In this document: in pieces, positions 19,252 to 28,188 of the stretch
Layout: each line of letters starts with the position of its first letter
Numbering within the stretch: the first letter of the stretch is position 1
DNA from: Polycyclovorans algicola TG408
Lineage (GTDB): Bacteria; Pseudomonadota; Gammaproteobacteria; Nevskiales; Nevskiaceae
Reading direction: 5' to 3'
DNA: 64,000 bases
NCBI RefSeq assembly: GCF_000711245.1
Contig: NZ_JOMH01000001.1
Location: 1,482,830 to 1,546,829 of the forward strand
Made by a program: the position numbers and the translations under genes
Notes under the pieces: generated by a model
The model's input: the letters and a program-made list of their open reading frames with translations, nothing else
Databases searched by the model: none
What the model was told of the DNA's origin: nothing

Positions 19252-19806
19252 ATGTCGGTTTCAGCGCAACATCTGATCTGGATTGATCTTGAGATGACCG
19301 GCCTGTCGCCAGAGACGGACCGCATCATCGAAATCGCCACGCTGGTGACCGACAGCGACCTCAACATTCTGGCCGAGGGGCCCGTCATTGCCGTGCACCA
19401 GTCAGACGCGCTGCTGGCCGGTATGGACGAGTGGAATACCCGCCAGCACGGGGGCTCGGGGCTGGTGTCGAGGGTCCGCGGCAGTGACCAGGCGGAGGCT
19501 GACGCCGAAGCCGCGACATTGCAGTTTCTGGCCGACTGGGTGCCGGCCGGCATGTCACCAATGTGCGGCAATTCCATCTGCCAGGACCGGCGCTTCCTGG
19601 CGCGTTACATGCCGCGCCTGGAGCGCTATTTTCACTATCGCCATCTCGACGTGTCGACGGTCAAGATCTTGGCGCAGCGCTGGGCACCGCAAGTGGCCGA
19701 GGGCTTCACCAAGCAGTCCAGCCATTTGGCGCTGGACGACATTCGCGACTCGGTGGCCGAACTGCGCCATTACCGAACACACTTTATCGGCGGCAGGGCC
19801 CATTGA
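19252..19806 (+). CDS. orn: Oligoribonuclease
   Basis: A 3'-5' exoribonuclease of the DEDDh family that degrades dinucleotides and linear pGpG. It has motif [10 protein letters not shown], motif II in [16 protein letters not shown], and motif III with histidine in [22 protein letters not shown] is five bases before the ATG at 19252, and the resulting 184 residues match the family size. An upstream in-frame ATG at 19183 lacks a ribosome site and would add non-conserved residues. Confidence 0.94.
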   Translation: MSVSAQHLIWIDLEMTGLSPETDRIIEIATLVTDSDLNILAEGPVIAVHQSDALLAGMDEWNTRQHGGSGLVSRVRGSDQAEADAEAATLQFLADWVPAGMSPMCGNSICQDRRFLARYMPRLERYFHYRHLDVSTVKILAQRWAPQVAEGFTKQSSHLALDDIRDSVAELRHYRTHFIGGRAH

Positions 19807-19817
19807 CCGCTCCGGCC

Positions 19818-21167
19818 TCAAGCCACCAGGGTGATGACCACGGCGCCACCACCGAGCGCCTCGCTGCGGATCAACTGAATCTGACCGCGGTAGGCGGCCA
19901 CCAATTCAGCGCTTGCGCCTAGGCCGATGCCCTGGCCTGGCGTCAACGTGTCGGCCCTTACGCCGCGGCTCAGCAGTCGCTCCGGTGATTCGGGAAAGCC
20001 GGCGCCATCATCTTCGACGCGAATGGTGCACTGGCCCTGCTTGTTGCGGCTGGCGTGAACCCGCACCCGGCCCTTGCCGTACTTGACCGCGTTTTCAATG
20101 AGGTTGCCCATCATTTCGAACAGGTCGCCGCCGTCGATTCGGACCTTGAGGGCGGGGGGGATGTCGAGCTCAAAACGCGGCGACTTGCCGTGGTAAACCT
20201 TTTCCAGGGTGCGGCACAGCTTTTCAATGATTTCGCGCAGCGCCACCGGTTCTGACAGGGTGCGTCGTCCGGCCATTACCGCGCGCCGCAACTGGTGGTC
20301 GACGATGGTGTGCATGCGGGTCACCGGCTCGGCAATCTGTTGACGAAGGTCGGCGCTCAGGCGCTCGTCTTCACTCATGCCGCGCAGCACGGCCAGCGGG
20401 GTTTTCAGGCTGTGCGCCAAGTCGCCCAGCGCGTGGCGGTGTCGCTCAAGCTGCGCTTGGCCGGTACTGATCATCCCGTTGATCGCTTCTGACAGCGGGA
20501 TCAGCTCTTGCGGATAGTCTCCGGCCAGCGCCGCTTCTTTGCCCTTCTCGACCAACCGCAGATCGCGACGCAGGCGCCGCAACGGGATCAGACCCCAGGC
20601 CAGAATCGCGCCCTGTACCGACAGCAGTGCCACCGCTGCAATCGCGAGCCAGCTCCACAGCGTGCGTCTGAACTCGGCAACCTGGCTGCGGAAGGCGGCG
20701 CGATCTTCGATCAGCAGCAGGGTGTAAGTCTGATCGCCTTCAACCGGGTTGGCCCAGCGCAGCCCGAAGGCCAGCAAAAACGAGGTGTCGGTGCTCTCGA
20801 AGCTCCAGTCGCCCGGCGCCACCATCGGCGGCAGGGGGACGTCATCGGTGAGGCTGACGCTACCCCAGGTCAGCCCGCCGCGTTCGTCGATTAGCGCCGA
20901 AGCCAGCCCCGAACCGGGGTTGTTGAGTCGCGAGTCGGGCATACGAAACATCGACAGGCTGAGCGTGCCGTCGGCGGTCGGCTCGGTTGCGGCCAGCAGC
21001 GCGTAGGCCAGCCCCTGCATACGGTCGTATTGGGTTTGCAACGCCCGATCTTCAAAGGCGTGGTCCAGCGCCGCAGCGCAGGCCAGCACAAAGCCAGCCA
21101 ACACCAGCGACGCCGCCAGCAGCAGCCGGGTGCGTAGCGAGTTCAGCGACTCGGGAATCTGGATCAG
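19818..21167 (-). CDS. Sensor histidine kinase, PhoQ-like, CTG start
   Basis: A membrane histidine kinase, partner of the response regulator encoded immediately upstream. It has a first membrane helix (about residues 13-33), a periplasmic sensor, a second helix (SWLAIAAVALLSVQGAILAW), HAMP, a phosphoacceptor helix with DLAHSLKTPLAVL, N-box NLIENAVKYG and G-boxes DDGAGF and GQGIGLG. The first GTG/ATG starts lie inside the first helix. A CTG at 21165-21167 overlaps the regulator stop (CTGA), lies six bases after GAGGG, and restores the basic N-terminus IPESLNSLRTRLLLAASLVL, so CTG is the likely start. The order and sequence resemble PhoPQ, sensors of divalent cations or envelope stress. Confidence 0.85.
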   Translation of the reverse strand: MIQIPESLNSLRTRLLLAASLVLAGFVLACAAALDHAFEDRALQTQYDRMQGLAYALLAATEPTADGTLSLSMFRMPDSRLNNPGSGLASALIDERGGLTWGSVSLTDDVPLPPMVAPGDWSFESTDTSFLLAFGLRWANPVEGDQTYTLLLIEDRAAFRSQVAEFRRTLWSWLAIAAVALLSVQGAILAWGLIPLRRLRRDLRLVEKGKEAALAGDYPQELIPLSEAINGMISTGQAQLERHRHALGDLAHSLKTPLAVLRGMSEDERLSADLRQQIAEPVTRMHTIVDHQLRRAVMAGRRTLSEPVALREIIEKLCRTLEKVYHGKSPRFELDIPPALKVRIDGGDLFEMMGNLIENAVKYGKGRVRVHASRNKQGQCTIRVEDDGAGFPESPERLLSRGVRADTLTPGQGIGLGASAELVAAYRGQIQLIRSEALGGGAVVITLVA

Positions 21168-21853
21168 TCGTCACCCTCGGGTCGCGGCCAGTCCCAACGG
21201 TACCCCGCGCCGCGCAGGGTGGTGATCGGGTTGCCGGTGCCGTCAGGGTCGATCTTGCTGCGCAAGCGACGGATGAAAACCTCGATGACATTGCTGTCGC
21301 GCTCGGAGTCTTCAGCGTAGAGGTGTTCGTTCAACTCTGATTTTGAGATCACTTTGCCAGCATGCAGCAGCAGGTAGTTGAGCACGCGGAATTCGTAGCT
21401 GGTCAATTCCACCGGGTGGCCGGACAGGGTCAGGGTTTGTGCCGAGGTGTCGAGTACCAGAGGCCCGGACGTGAGTTTGGCCTGCGACCAGCCCCCGGAC
21501 CGACGCAGCAGTGCACGCACGCGGGCAATCAGTTCTTCCTTGTGGAAGGGCTTGACCAGGTAATCATCGGCACCGGCTTCCAGACCCTCGACCTTGCTCT
21601 GCCAACCATCGCGGGCGGTGAGGATGAGGATGGGATAGCTGCGGCCGGCCTCGCGTGCGCGCCGGATAATTTCAAGCCCCGGCACCTCGGGCAGGCCGAG
21701 GTCGATGATTGCGATGTCGGCTGAATACTCTTCGGCCATGAAATTACCGTCGATGCCGTTGGCTGCGGAGTCCACCGCGAAGCCCGCACCTTTCATCACT
21801 TCAATGATCTGCTCGCGCAGCGCTGCATCGTCTTCTATGACCAAAGCACGCAT
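21164..21853 (-). CDS. OmpR-family response regulator, PhoP-like
   Basis: A 229-residue two-domain regulator. The receiver domain has acidic pocket VIEDD, phosphoacceptor aspartate in IIDLGLP, conserved T/A in ILTARD and lysine in YLVKPFH. The winged-helix DNA-binding domain starts near residue 130 (LTSYEFRVLNYLL, TTLRGAGYRW). The start is ATG 21853 with GAGGGGAACAAC before it; a longer frame upstream has no support. It overlaps the kinase start and follows a small PepSY gene by 74 bases, forming a PepSY-regulator-kinase operon. Confidence 0.9.
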   Translation of the reverse strand: MRALVIEDDAALREQIIEVMKGAGFAVDSAANGIDGNFMAEEYSADIAIIDLGLPEVPGLEIIRRAREAGRSYPILILTARDGWQSKVEGLEAGADDYLVKPFHKEELIARVRALLRRSGGWSQAKLTSGPLVLDTSAQTLTLSGHPVELTSYEFRVLNYLLLHAGKVISKSELNEHLYAEDSERDSNVIEVFIRRLRSKIDPDGTGNPITTLRGAGYRWDWPRPEGDD

Positions 21854-21927
21854 GTTGTTCCCCTCACCCGTTTGCGATTGAAAAACCCCCCGATGCCGCG
21901 CCGGGCGATTCCGTATGGACCGTTGAC

Positions 21928-22215
21928 TCAATCCATGATGTTGACGAAGCGAACCTCACCGTCGACCAGCAGTTTGACCCGATAACCGCGCGCCTCCTTG
22001 TCTACCGACAGCACCTCACCGCCATGTTTGCGCTGGACCTGCCGCGCCGCCTGCCCGGGCGTCAACGCACTGCTTGAGGCGCGATGGTCGCTCGGCAACC
22101 CTTCCAGCAATTGGCGGGTCAAGCGTTCGTCACGCAATTGTGCATGCACTGGGGAAAGCCCGGTGCCAACGAGGGCGGTGATCAGTCCAAACAGGGCCAT
22201 GGATTGCTTGATCAT
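21928..22215 (-). CDS. Small exported PepSY-domain protein
   Basis: A 95-residue protein with a signal peptide (SMALFGLITALVGTGLSPV, cleavage at HAQ) and one PepSY-like unit. That unit is an AARQVQRKHGGEVLSVD helix-strand followed by GYRVKLLVDGEVRFVNI. Such proteins often sit next to PhoPQ-like systems and are thought to tune the periplasmic part of the sensor. It is the first gene of the three-gene operon on this strand, and the promoter should lie in 22216-22400. Confidence 0.72.
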   Translation of the reverse strand: MIKQSMALFGLITALVGTGLSPVHAQLRDERLTRQLLEGLPSDHRASSSALTPGQAARQVQRKHGGEVLSVDKEARGYRVKLLVDGEVRFVNIMD

Positions 22216-22489
22216 GTCAGTCTTGCGGGAAGAGAAATGTCGGCATTTGCCCCATCGAGGCAGATGAATCTTGCTCGTGAACAATACCGATCGTTCAAGT
22301 CCGAAACCAGCCCGACCAGTATCGCCCTTGGTCTGCGGCACGCCATCGAAGCAGCACCGCGTCGGTGCGGTTCGATGAAGTGGTGCGGGGTGGGTGTCAT
22401 GCGTCAGCCTCCGATAAGGTCCCGAAGGTAGGCGCGCAGCGCTGAATTGGCCCTGACTTGGCGACCGCCGCAGAAGGCTGGAACGCCCT

Positions 22490-23578
22490 TTACCGAGCGG
22501 CGGTCGCCGTTTGCCGCTGGACGGCCATGCCATCGGACAGACGCTGGATGCCACCCGTCACAATCTCGTCGTTGGCAGCAATGCCATCGCGGATCTCGAC
22601 GTAGCCGGGCTCGCGCTGGCCCAGCACCACTTCGGCCAACTCGGCGCGGTCTTCACCGTCGATGCGGTAGACGAAGTTCTTCTCGCCGCGGGGGAACACC
22701 GCCGCCTCCGGCGCCATCAAGGCGTCTTCGCTACGGCCCAGCTCCAGCTGGACGCGGGCGAACAGCCCAGGGCGCAACACGCCGTCGCGGTTGTCGATGC
22801 GTGCGCGCAACTCGATGGAACGCGACTCGGTGCTGGCGCGCGGGTTCAAGGCGATCACTTCAGCCTCGAACGTCTTGTCGGGCAGTGCGTCCAGCGACAC
22901 CGTGGCCGGCAGGCCCACCGACAGGTGGGCGAGTTCGGCCTCGGGCACTCTGAAGTCGAGCTTGATGCGGTCAACCGATTCAAGGTTGACCAGCGCTTCG
23001 CCGGGGCTGACGTAGGCGCCGGGGCTGACCTGGCGCAGGCCGACAAACCCACTGAAAGGTGCCGGCACGCGGGCCTTTTCGACCCGGGTACGCGCCACGG
23101 CAACTTCCGCTTCGGCGACCCGCAGCGCCGACAGGGTCTGGTCCAGTTCGGCGGTCGACAGCAGACCGCGGCCATTGAGTTCGGTCGCCCGCGCGTGGCT
23201 GCGCTTGGCCAGTGCCAACTGCGCCTCGGCACGTGTCAGGTCGGCGCGATCAATTCGGTCGTCGAGCTGAAACAGGGTCTGGCCGGCTTCAACTCGCTGG
23301 CCGTCCTCGAAGTTGATGCGGGTGATGCGTCCGGTGATTTCGGCCGACACCTGGGTGGTTTCATCCGCCTGCAGCGTGCCCAGGGCCCGGATGCGGCGCA
23401 CCAGCACCTCCGGGGTGATCACCACACTGCGAATCTGTACGGCTCGATCCGCCCCAGCCTGTGGTCGCGCCTCAGCCGCAGGCGCATCCCGGCACCCCGC
23501 AATCACAGCAACGAACAGCAGGGGTAAAGCCGTCAACAGGCGTTGGAGTGGGCCAGACACGCGGGCATCCTTGGTCAT
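22490..23578 (-). CDS. Membrane fusion protein of an RND-type efflux system (orphan)
   Basis: A HlyD/AcrA-like periplasmic adaptor of 362 residues. It has a lipoprotein-type signal (LLFVAVIAGC), a biotinyl-lipoyl strand pair around GRITRINFEDGQRVEAGQTL, an alpha-hairpin of about 60 residues, then lipoyl, beta-barrel and membrane-proximal parts (GFVGLRQVSPGAYVSPGEAL). Adaptors link an inner-membrane pump to an outer-membrane channel. No pump or channel gene is adjacent on either side, so the partner must be encoded elsewhere. A TetR regulator gene lies 183 bases upstream on the same strand and may control it. Confidence 0.87.
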   Translation of the reverse strand: MTKDARVSGPLQRLLTALPLLFVAVIAGCRDAPAAEARPQAGADRAVQIRSVVITPEVLVRRIRALGTLQADETTQVSAEITGRITRINFEDGQRVEAGQTLFQLDDRIDRADLTRAEAQLALAKRSHARATELNGRGLLSTAELDQTLSALRVAEAEVAVARTRVEKARVPAPFSGFVGLRQVSPGAYVSPGEALVNLESVDRIKLDFRVPEAELAHLSVGLPATVSLDALPDKTFEAEVIALNPRASTESRSIELRARIDNRDGVLRPGLFARVQLELGRSEDALMAPEAAVFPRGEKNFVYRIDGEDRAELAEVVLGQREPGYVEIRDGIAANDEIVTGGIQRLSDGMAVQRQTATAAR

Positions 23579-23761
23579 GAAGCGAAACAGCCATTATTGA
23601 ATCGGCACGCAAAGCGTTTGACCCGCTTGCCTGCGCCCAACATTGAAACGAGGTTAATTCGGGAAGCTGCTGCATGCCGCTCAACTAGGGCGAGAATCCG
23701 CAACGACGCCGCAGTGGCGAATAAGGGACCGCCGGGGTCGGCTTTCGTTCAGCGGGGGCGA

Positions 23762-24415
23762 TCATGACACCAGCGGTCGTTTGGCAAAGTCATCGAGCAG
23801 TGCCAGCGCGGCCGGGGTGCCGTACGCCTTGAACAGGGTTCGGGCCAGCACGACCAGAATTTTGTGGACGTCCTCGGCTGACTGATAGCGCAGCGGCAAC
23901 AGCACCGCTTCGCAGATCGAAATAATGGCGCGGCTCATGACCCGAAGGTCGGTGCCCAGGTCATAAAAACCCGCCTGCTGGCCGCGCTCCAACACGGCCC
24001 GAACCGTCTGAAAAGCCTGATATTCGAAGGCGCGCTGGCTTTCGATGATCTGGCTGTACTCGGGCGACGGCGGTATCAGCCAGTAGCCGGCCAAGCCCTC
24101 TTTCAGCTCGGCGTCACGGATCAGCATTTCCATGCCCTCGAACAACCGAATCATGCCCATGCCCGGCAGCGGCTCGTCGCGCATGGGATAAAAAATGCGG
24201 GCATTGAACAGGCGATGCACGCGCGACAGGCAGGCCAGAAACAGCGCCTCCTTGCCCGGAAAGTGCCAATAGAGCGCGCCCTTTGAAAGCTTGGCGCACT
24301 TGGCGATATCACCAATCGACACGCCCTCGTAGCCATAGCGGCCAAATAGATAAAACGCGTGACGCTCGATGTTGCCGAGCGTATCGCCCTGCTCGTGTGC
24401 AGGCTTTCGCGGCAT
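23762..24415 (-). CDS. TetR/AcrR-family transcriptional regulator
   Basis: A 217-residue regulator. The N-terminal helix-turn-helix reads FGRYGYEGVSIGDIAKCAKL followed by SKGALYWHFPGKEALF, which is characteristic of TetR. The C-terminal ligand domain has no assignable specificity. ATG 24415 gives the start MPRKPAHEQGD; a longer frame exists but is unlikely. It lies upstream of the adaptor gene on the same strand, as is typical for regulators of efflux genes. Its promoter region borders the tRNA-fragment array. Confidence 0.85.
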   Translation of the reverse strand: MPRKPAHEQGDTLGNIERHAFYLFGRYGYEGVSIGDIAKCAKLSKGALYWHFPGKEALFLACLSRVHRLFNARIFYPMRDEPLPGMGMIRLFEGMEMLIRDAELKEGLAGYWLIPPSPEYSQIIESQRAFEYQAFQTVRAVLERGQQAGFYDLGTDLRVMSRAIISICEAVLLPLRYQSAEDVHKILVVLARTLFKAYGTPAALALLDDFAKRPLVS

Positions 24416-25050
24416 GGGGATCCCTCGCGTTGGGCGGTGAGCCAACAGGTGATTGGGTAGGGCGCGAGTTTAGGGTCTTTTGACGCCCGCGCCCACAGCG
24501 TTGGCATTGAAGGGGCTGGGACTGGGCGTGCCGAGTCGCTACGATTTTGTCAGGGGCCGTCCGTGAAAGGGACGTGTCTGCCCTGAGGCACAAAAAAACC
24601 GACGCTGGGTCGGTTGATTTGCTGCCAAAGTGGCGTGCCCACGGGGATTCGGACCCCCGGATGGATGACCATCCGTGAAAGGGACGTGTCCGACCTCACG
24701 CACAAAAAACCTACGCTGGGTCGGTTGATTTGCTGCCAAAGTGGCGTTCCCACGGGGATTCGGACCCCCCGGATGGATGACCATCCGTGAAAGGGACGTG
24801 TCTGCCCTCAGGCACAAAAAAACCGACGCTGGGTCGGTTGATTTGCTGCCAAAGTGGCGTTCCCACGGGGATTCGGACCCCCCGGATGGATGACCATCCG
24901 TGAAAGGGACGTGTCTGCCCTGAGGCACAAAAAAACCGACGCTGGGTCGGTTGATTTGCTGCCAAAGTGGCGTTCCCACGGGGATTCGGACCCCCCGGAT
25001 GGATGACCATCTGAACCGCCCCAAGTATCCCGGAGGCCATTTAGTCTGAG

Positions 25051-25956
25051 TCACGCAGCTTTGACGTACTCAGGGTGTTGTGCATAGTAGTTAGCTTCTG
25101 CTTCGGCTGGCGGGATGTGCCCGATGGGCTCCAGCAGTCTTCGGTTGTTGAACCAGTCCACCCAGTTCAAGGTGGCCCATTCGACGTCCTCGCGTTTGCG
25201 CCATGACGACTGCCGGTGGATGACTTCGGCTTTGAACAAGCCGTTGATGGTCTCGGCCAGGGCGTTGTCATAGCTGTCGCCGACGCTGCCCACCGAGGGC
25301 TCCAGTCCCGCGTCGACCAGGCGCTCGGTGTATCGAATCGAGACGTACTGGACGCCCCTATCGCTGTGATGAACCAGCCGACCCGATCCAAAGGGCTTTC
25401 GGTCGTGCAAGGCTTGTTCCAAGGCATCGAGCACGAAATCGGTGCGTGCCGATGATGAGGCTCGCCAGCCGACGATGCGTCGGGCGTAAACATCAATGAC
25501 AAAGGCAACATAGACAAAGCCCTGCCAGGTGGACACATACGTGAAGTCGGACACCCAAAGCTGGTTTGGCCGATCTGCCTTGAACTGCCGTTGTACGTGA
25601 TCCAGTGGGCATGAAAGGTTCTTGTCACTGAAAGTGGTGCGCACCCCCTTGCCGCGAATCACGCCGCGCAGCCCCAGCCGCTTCATCAGCCGTGCCACGG
25701 TGCATCGCGCAACTCCTACCTGCTCGCGTCGCAATTGACGATAGACCTTGCGTACTCCGTAGACCCGGAAGTTGTCGTTCCAGATTTGCTGAATCAACGG
25801 GGTGAGTTGATCGTCTCGTTTAGCTCGAAGAGATCGTTGTCCTGGATCCCGCTGCTGGGCAGCGTGTGCGTAGTAGGTCGATGGGGCAATCGGCAGCACT
25901 TTGCAGATCGGCTCGACCCCATGGACATCACGATGTGCGTCGATGAACGCCTTCAT
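25051..25956 (-). CDS. IS3-family transposase OrfB (DDE integrase core)
   Basis: A 301-residue catalytic part of the transposase. An HTH_21-like N-terminal region is followed by the rve core with the DDE residues in [17 protein letters not shown] and [17 protein letters not shown]. OrfB overlaps the end of orfA as ATGA. Expression is expected either by frameshifting to an OrfAB fusion or by coupled re-initiation. The stop is 39 bases from the left inverted repeat. Confidence 0.93.
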   Translation of the reverse strand: MKAFIDAHRDVHGVEPICKVLPIAPSTYYAHAAQQRDPGQRSLRAKRDDQLTPLIQQIWNDNFRVYGVRKVYRQLRREQVGVARCTVARLMKRLGLRGVIRGKGVRTTFSDKNLSCPLDHVQRQFKADRPNQLWVSDFTYVSTWQGFVYVAFVIDVYARRIVGWRASSSARTDFVLDALEQALHDRKPFGSGRLVHHSDRGVQYVSIRYTERLVDAGLEPSVGSVGDSYDNALAETINGLFKAEVIHRQSSWRKREDVEWATLNWVDWFNNRRLLEPIGHIPPAEAEANYYAQHPEYVKAA

Positions 25957-26276
25957 CGTTTGAATGGGCGGTCGAGCTCCGCCTGAGCAAAATACGCAGA
26001 TGCCTTGCGCAGAATCTCGTTGGCCTGACGCAGTTCGCGAACCTCGCGCTCCAGCGCCTTCAGGTGCGCCTTCTCGTCGGTGGTCAGGCCCTCCCGCTGC
26101 CCAACATCACGCTCGTGCTGCCGGACCCACACCCGCAGGGTCTCGGCCTTGCACCCCATCTTTCCAGCAATCGATTCCATCGCCGCCCACTGCGAGCTGT
26201 AGTCAGATTGATGCTCCAGCACCAGCCGTACCGCTCGCTCCTTCAGCTCCGGGGAATACCGTATTCCTTTGTTCAT
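25953..26276 (-). CDS. IS3-family transposase OrfA (helix-turn-helix)
   Basis: A 107-residue protein with an HTH_Tnp_1 domain ([16 protein letters not shown], then [17 protein letters not shown]) and a C-terminal leucine-zipper helix ([20 protein letters not shown]). It binds the inverted repeats and regulates transposition. It ends AELDRPFKR, and its TGA overlaps the orfB ATG. Confidence 0.92.
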   Translation of the reverse strand: MNKGIRYSPELKERAVRLVLEHQSDYSSQWAAMESIAGKMGCKAETLRVWVRQHERDVGQREGLTTDEKAHLKALEREVRELRQANEILRKASAYFAQAELDRPFKR

Positions 26277-26400
26277 CGCTCCATCCTCTCAAGGTTTAGA
26301 GCCTCCGGGAAAGATGGGGCGGTTCACCATCCGTGAAAGGGACGTGTCTGCCCTGAGGCACAAAAAAACCGACGCTGGGTCGGTTGATTTGCTGCCAAAG

Positions 26401-26410
26401 TGGCGTGCCC
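26401..26410 (+). other. Left attachment site (attL) of the composite island
   Basis: TGGCGTGCCC matches the 3' end of tRNA-Glu (TGGCGTTCCC at 62423) in nine of ten bases. Tandem tRNA-fragment DNA lies to its left and unrelated island DNA to its right, as expected for the outer junction. Confidence 0.65.
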
Positions 26411-26739
26411 GACAGGATGAAAGTCAGAACTTTTGGCATGAGGTCGTAACCTGCATGAAGGCTCGGCCAACCGTCGACTGACGCAAGTGGTTTGGCCCCG
26501 ACCTCAGCTGGCGCCCCTTACGACGCTGAGGTTCAAGGGTTTTCTGCGGGTGCGTTGAACGCGGCTGCCTCCGTCAATTGGGCCACGCCTTCATCTGGGC
26601 AAAAGTTGCATCTCTTCGTGTCGCATGAGAATAATCCACCGACAGCAGATATTCGTTGGGTAAAGCGATTGATCTCAACCGCATGCACCCACGTGGAATC
26701 TCGAAGAGATCAAAAAGATGTGGGCGGAGGAGCTTACGC
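26411..26739 (+). other. Left end of decayed element A, no confident gene
   Basis: The first 50 bases resemble the left end of element B at 30001, with a shared core GAAAGTCAGAACT. In frame with the attachment site they encode WRARQDESQNFWHEVVTC, matching WRAQQDESQNSWQETVPC at element B. The rest shows no convincing reading frame or RNA. Confidence 0.55.
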
Positions 26740-27111
26740 ATGAAACGGACTCGCACCATCACAACGAAATCGCTGCTGGCTTTGCCGGCCCTGACTTGTC
26801 TGGCATTGCTTGTTGGACTCGCTCGGGCTGAAGCTGGGTCAATTGCCTACACCTACGACGATGCTGGTCGGTTGACGCAGATTTCCGGGGTCGTTGGTGA
26901 GCGGACATATCAACTGGACGCCGCCGGAAACCGCACCACGCTCAATGCACAGGTGCTTGCCATCCTGGGCATATCGCTGCCTCGTTCAGTGATGCTGAGC
27001 GCTGACGCTGGCGCGAGCAACGCTGATCGAAACTCGGCACGGCCTCCATTATTGCAGGCCCAGAATGCCCCGATTCTTGACGTACTTCACGTGCAGTACA
27101 CCCGTCCTTAG
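26740..27111 (+). CDS. Short exported YD-repeat (Rhs-like) protein, probable remnant
   Basis: A 123-residue product with GGAGGAGC before the ATG, a signal peptide (LLALPALTCLALLVGLARAEA) and a single tyrosine-aspartate repeat pair (YTYDDAGRLTQI and YQLDAAGNRTTL). A tail without repeats follows. Rhs/YD proteins normally carry many repeats and over 1000 residues, so this is either a trimmed relic or a miniature secreted form. It lies in the decayed element A, next to a gene that was cut by an IS21 element. Confidence 0.55.
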   Translation: MKRTRTITTKSLLALPALTCLALLVGLARAEAGSIAYTYDDAGRLTQISGVVGERTYQLDAAGNRTTLNAQVLAILGISLPRSVMLSADAGASNADRNSARPPLLQAQNAPILDVLHVQYTRP

Positions 27112-27173
27112 AACCGATACATCTCGGTCAGGGCAGCAACAGTGAGTATGTGATCGCATCAGAGGAGTGCAAC

Positions 27174-27302
27174 ATGCGAACGCATCGCGTCAAGGCATTT
27201 GCGGCATCACTTTTCCTTCTCGGCACTGCTGCCACCACGACGATGACGGTGCATGCCGAGCCGCTACCAGCGGTACGCCTGTTGCTGCCGACCCAAAACT
27301 GA
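27174..27302 (+). pseudogene. Truncated secreted-protein gene cut by an IS21 element
   Basis: An ATG preceded by GAGGAG opens a signal peptide (AFAASLFLLGTAATTTMTVH, then AEP). Coding sequence is lost at 27280 where the IS21 terminus begins, and the frame then stops inside the IS at 27302. The downstream part of the gene is not found beyond the other IS end at 29799, and no target duplication is visible, so insertion was probably followed by deletion. The original function is unknown. Confidence 0.6.
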
Positions 27303-27384
27303 CCACCTCTACCGATTGAAAATTGACCAGGGGTGGAAGCCGGGGGCGGTAGCCCTCGGCGTGGTTTGATTCTATCGGTTTGGG

Positions 27385-28188
27385 TCAGATCATCTGGTCG
27401 ATCTCCTGCGCTGTTTTGCCCTTGGCCTGCTCGCGTGACTTGATGCGCGCTTTGGCGATGTGGCTGCTGTGCCTGAAGCGGAAGGAGTCGTTGCCGGTTT
27501 CGACGATATGGCAATGGTGCGTGAGCCTGTCCAGCAGCGCTGTTGTCATCTTTGGGTCGCCGAAGACCGACGCCCATTCGCCAAACACCAGGTTGGTCGT
27601 GATGATCACGCTGGTGTGCTCATAGAGCTTCGACAGCAGGTGAAATAGCAGCGCGCCGCCGGACTGTGAAAACGGCAGATAGCCCAGCTCATCGAGAATC
27701 ACGATATCCAAATGCATCAGCTGGTGCGCCAGACGGCCGGCTTTGCCGGCTGCCTTCTCCTGTTCCAGCGTATTGACCAGCTCGACGGTGGAGTAGAAGC
27801 GCACGCGCTTGCCATGGCGGGTCACTGCTTCGACGCCGAGCGCCGTCGCCAGATGCGTCTTGCCCGTGCCGGTGCCGCCGATCAGCACGATGTTTTCGGC
27901 TTTCTCGGTGAAGTCGGTCGTGGCAAAGCTGCTGATCTGTCGGCGATCAATCTTTGACTGCTCGAAATCGAAGCCAGCCAGATCACGGTGAATCGGAAAA
28001 CGTGCGCTGTGCATCTGGTAACGGATCGAGCGCATCGCCCGATCAGTCGTCTCGGCCTGCAGCAGATGTTTGATCAGCCATTCGGAGTTGCTGATCGTGG
28101 CTGCCCCGTCGTTTTCCAGCAGCTCGGCATAACGGGTCGCCATGCCATAGAGGCGCAGTGCTTTGAGTTCGACGACCAGATCATCCAT
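27385..28188 (-). CDS. istB: IS21-family helper ATPase IstB
   Basis: A 267-residue AAA+ protein of the DnaC/IstB type that selects target DNA for the transposase. It has Walker [17 protein letters not shown] near residue 105, Walker [13 protein letters not shown] and sensor residues in [11 protein letters not shown]. It overlaps the end of istA by eight bases, the usual coupled arrangement in IS21. Confidence 0.93.
   Translation of the reverse strand: MDDLVVELKALRLYGMATRYAELLENDGAATISNSEWLIKHLLQAETTDRAMRSIRYQMHSARFPIHRDLAGFDFEQSKIDRRQISSFATTDFTEKAENIVLIGGTGTGKTHLATALGVEAVTRHGKRVRFYSTVELVNTLEQEKAAGKAGRLAHQLMHLDIVILDELGYLPFSQSGGALLFHLLSKLYEHTSVIITTNLVFGEWASVFGDPKMTTALLDRLTHHCHIVETGNDSFRFRHSSHIAKARIKSREQAKGKTAQEIDQMI

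Larger units (their letters stand above)
25012..26326 (-). mobile_element. IS3-family insertion sequence inside the tRNA-fragment array
   Basis: A 1315-bp element. Its ends are inverted repeats: both begin TGAACCGCCCCA and both continue to TCCCGGAGGC, with three mismatches between. The flanking direct repeat CCATC (25007-25011 and 26327-26331) is the target duplication. It encodes the usual orfA/orfB pair on the minus strand. Both genes look intact, so the element may still be active. Confidence 0.93.
24559..26410 (+). repeat. Array of five ~112-bp units made of tRNA-Glu 3' fragments plus terminator, split by an IS
   Basis: The same unit starts (at CCGTGAAAGG) at 24561, 24673, 24785, 24898 and 25011, a period of 112-113 bp. 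The fifth unit is interrupted by an IS3-family element and resumes at 26327. Read on the minus strand, each unit holds the anticodon arm with TTTCAC, an altered variable/T region with about ten extra bases, the T arm and acceptor end of tRNA-Glu. A hairpin AACCGAC-CCAGC-GTCGGTT and a T-run follow. The 5' third of the tRNA is missing from every copy, so none can make a tRNA. Unit 2 has diverged most. The intact gene is at 62423-62498. This is the chromosomal side of the island's left junction. Confidence 0.85.

Noticed and set aside
24559-25011. Regular repeats resembling a CRISPR array
   Set aside because: Units of 112 bp are almost identical along their whole length, with no unique spacers and no cas genes; they are tRNA-Glu fragments plus terminators.
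26492-26743. Plus-strand frame of 83 codons in element A
   Set aside because: No ribosome site or family feature, and it overlaps the start of the YD-repeat gene.
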